From assembly GCA_027051995.1 (NCBI GenBank), contig JALUFY010000399.1, forward strand, positions 1-7,777: 7,777 nucleotides of DNA, given 5' to 3'. The translations under genes and the position numbers were made by a program. The DNA is from Hyphomicrobiales bacterium. Lineage in GTDB: Bacteria > Pseudomonadota > Alphaproteobacteria > Rhizobiales > Aestuariivirgaceae. Positions 6,618-7,777 of this stretch are shown piece after piece; within the stretch, counting starts at the first letter, position 1; every line of letters starts with the position of its first letter. The notes below the pieces were generated by a model that did no database searches, was not told the DNA's origin, and saw nothing but the letters and a program-made list of their open reading frames with translations.

Positions 6618-6660
6618 CGCGGCCCGGCTGGCGAAACCGGCGGACGCCGGGCGGGCCGCG
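6618..6660 (+). other. GC-rich branched hairpin between nosH and nosF
   Basis: CGCGGCCCG (6618-6626) and CGGGCCGCG (6652-6660) are perfect 9-bp complements. Inside, GCTGG (6627-6631) pairs with CCGGC (6637-6641) around a CGAAA loop, allowing one G-U pair. It starts 20 bases after the nosH stop and about 40 bases before the nosF start. No T-tract follows. It may attenuate or stabilise the message ahead of the maturation genes; this role is inferred. Confidence 0.4.
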
Positions 6661-6700
6661 CGGCATCCTTGCGCGTTGAGTTGGGGAACGGAAGACGGCA

Positions 6701-7576
6701 ATGATTGAACTGAAAAACGTCTCGAAGACATTCAAGCGCACCAGGGTGCTTGACGATCTTTCGCTTCTCATCAGGAACGGCGACCGCATCGCCCTGATCG
6801 GCTCCAACGGCGCGGGCAAAACCACCATGATTCGCTGCCTGCTGGGCGAATACGTGCACGAGGGCGAGGTGCTGGTGGACGGGACAAGCCCGCGCGCGGC
6901 GCGCACCATCGTGCTGCAGAAGATCGCCTTCGTGCCGCAGATGCCGCCGCCGTTGCGCATGCCGGTGGGCGAGCTCGTCTCCTTCGCCGCCAATCTCTGC
7001 CACACCACGGAAGAGCGTATCTCCGAGGTGGCCGCGCGGCTGGGGCTTTCCATCGCCGAGGTGCGCCGCAGGCCCTTCATGAAGCTCTCCGGCGGCCAGA
7101 AGCAGAAGCTGCTCATCGCCATCGCCATGGGGCGCGACGCCGATGTGCTGATCATGGACGAGCCGACGGCCAACCTCGATCCGGCGGCGCGGCAGATCCT
7201 GTTCGATCTGCTTTCGGAGCGGCTGGACAAGACCATGATCATCTCCTCGCACCGGCTGGAGGAGGTGGCCATGCTGGTCAACCGGGTGATCGAGATGGAT
7301 CGCGGCAAGGTGGTGCTGGACGACCGGGTGGAGGACGCCATCGATCCGGGGATGAAGCAGGAGTGCGTCATCGGCCTGAGGCGGCCGGACGCGGCCTTCG
7401 CCAAGGCCATTTCCGAATGGGGCTTTTCCGGCAGCGATGACGGCAGCCGCTGGCAAGGCGTCGTGGCGGGGCCGGACAGGCTGCGCTTTCTGGGCATGAT
7501 GGCGCGCTACGCCGGTATCCTGGCCAGCCTGGACATGCATGACGGCGCGGCGCGCGGGGGAGGCGGCGATGGCTGA
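6701..7576 (+). CDS. nosF: NosF, cytoplasmic ATPase of the NosDFY ABC system
   Basis: A 291-residue ABC ATPase with all nucleotide-binding motifs intact: Walker A GSNGAGKTT (34-42), Q-loop Gln80, signature LSGGQKQK (129-136), Walker B VLIMDEP (149-155), D-loop NLD (158-160) and H-loop His184. A family-like C-terminal domain (about 215-285) follows, ending in a Gly-rich tail. NosF powers the NosY permease, and with NosD the complex assembles or repairs the CuZ site of NosZ. As a general ABC ATPase it could serve another transporter, but its place between nosH and nosL makes NosF the best call. GGAAG at 6690-6694 supports the start. The last eight bases overlap nosL, so the two are probably translated together. 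No nosY lies between nosF and nosL. Confidence 0.92.
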   Translation: MIELKNVSKTFKRTRVLDDLSLLIRNGDRIALIGSNGAGKTTMIRCLLGEYVHEGEVLVDGTSPRAARTIVLQKIAFVPQMPPPLRMPVGELVSFAANLCHTTEERISEVAARLGLSIAEVRRRPFMKLSGGQKQKLLIAIAMGRDADVLIMDEPTANLDPAARQILFDLLSERLDKTMIISSHRLEEVAMLVNRVIEMDRGKVVLDDRVEDAIDPGMKQECVIGLRRPDAAFAKAISEWGFSGSDDGSRWQGVVAGPDRLRFLGMMARYAGILASLDMHDGAARGGGGDG

Positions 7577-7777
7577 TCCCGTCAGACGCGCCTTTCTGCT
7601 GGGCGGGCTTGCGCTGGCCACCGGGGGGCTGTCCGGCTGCAAAGAGAAGAACGGGCCGGAGCCGATCCGCTATGACCGCGAGGTCTGCGAAGTCTGCAAC
7701 ATGATCATTTCCGATCCGCGGTTCGCCGCCGAGGTGCGCAAGCCGGACGGGGAGCTGCACAAGTTTGACGACATCGG
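7569..7777 (+). CDS. nosL: NosL, outer/periplasmic lipoprotein copper chaperone (partial, 3' end outside window)
   Basis: The first 69 codons of an open frame that runs off the right edge. Residues 1-24 are a lipoprotein signal with lipobox LSGC (Cys24). The n-region has a twin arginine, VRRAFLLGG (Arg6-Arg7), suggesting Tat export. After a short linker comes EVCEVCNMIIS, a C-x2-C-x-M motif (Cys40, Cys43, Met45) at the position where NosL proteins have their conserved Cys/Met copper-binding segment, then the typical HKFDDIG stretch at the edge. NosL binds Cu(I) and delivers it for NosZ maturation. A strong site, GGGGGAGG at 7556-7563, precedes the ATG, which overlaps the nosF end by eight bases. 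The family call is good for such a short piece; the C-terminal half could not be inspected. Confidence 0.85.
   Translation, partial: MADPVRRAFLLGGLALATGGLSGCKEKNGPEPIRYDREVCEVCNMIISDPRFAAEVRKPDGELHKFDDI

Noticed and set aside
5693..7642. Very long open frame on the minus strand (649 codons) across nosH and nosF
   Set aside because: It is the mirror of two well-supported genes, is rich in Arg/His/Ala/Pro, and shows no domain. Such shadows are expected in GC-rich DNA.
1..7777. Mobile elements, tRNA/rRNA genes or CRISPR arrays
   Set aside because: No transposase, tRNA-like clover pattern, rRNA sequence or regularly spaced repeats were seen; coding is continuous on one strand.

Overview
This window is the downstream part of a nitrous oxide reductase (nos) gene cluster from a GC-rich Gram-negative bacterium, most likely a member of the Pseudomonadota. 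Nine genes, all on the + strand, read in order: the last codons of a gene that is probably nosZ, two di-haem c-type cytochromes, nosB, nosD, nosG, nosH, nosF and the start of nosL. NosB, NosG, NosH and c-type cytochromes linked to NosD, NosF and NosL, with no nosR seen, are the hallmark of the 'atypical' or clade II N2O reductase cluster. Strong G/C bias at third codon positions supports a high-GC organism; its genus cannot be read from this window.

Layout: positions 1-100 hold the C-terminal tail of the upstream gene. A 146-base gap (101-246) carries two perfect inverted repeats. Positions 247-969 and 1084-1857 encode the two cytochromes, each with a Sec signal peptide and two CXXCH haem sites. 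A structured 149-base gap (1858-2006) precedes nosB (2007-3302), a six-helix membrane protein with a large periplasmic insert. A 15-bp hairpin followed by T-rich sequence separates nosB from nosD (3400-4803), a periplasmic beta-helix protein. nosG (4833-5624) and nosH (5621-6598) overlap by four bases and encode the iron-sulfur quinol-oxidising module. A hairpin lies before nosF (6701-7576), the ABC ATPase, whose end overlaps nosL (7569 to the window edge), a lipoprotein copper chaperone. No gap without a gene exceeds 150 bases.

How they work together (family knowledge applied to this order): NosH (membrane) and NosG (periplasmic, four 4Fe-4S clusters) are thought to take electrons from quinol. 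The two cytochromes would pass them on to periplasmic NosZ, which reduces N2O to N2. NosD, NosF and a NosY permease not seen here, with NosL, supply copper and sulfide for the CuZ centre. NosB is needed for electron flow or assembly in this cluster type, but its biochemistry is unknown.

The parts are recognisable, so this is a variant of a known system and not a new one. Points worth a second look are the position and di-haem nature of the cytochromes, the strong charge contrast between them, a shared leader motif, the hairpin in nearly every wide intergenic gap, the periplasmic insert of NosB, an atypical cysteine spacing in NosH, and nosL directly after nosF without nosY between them.
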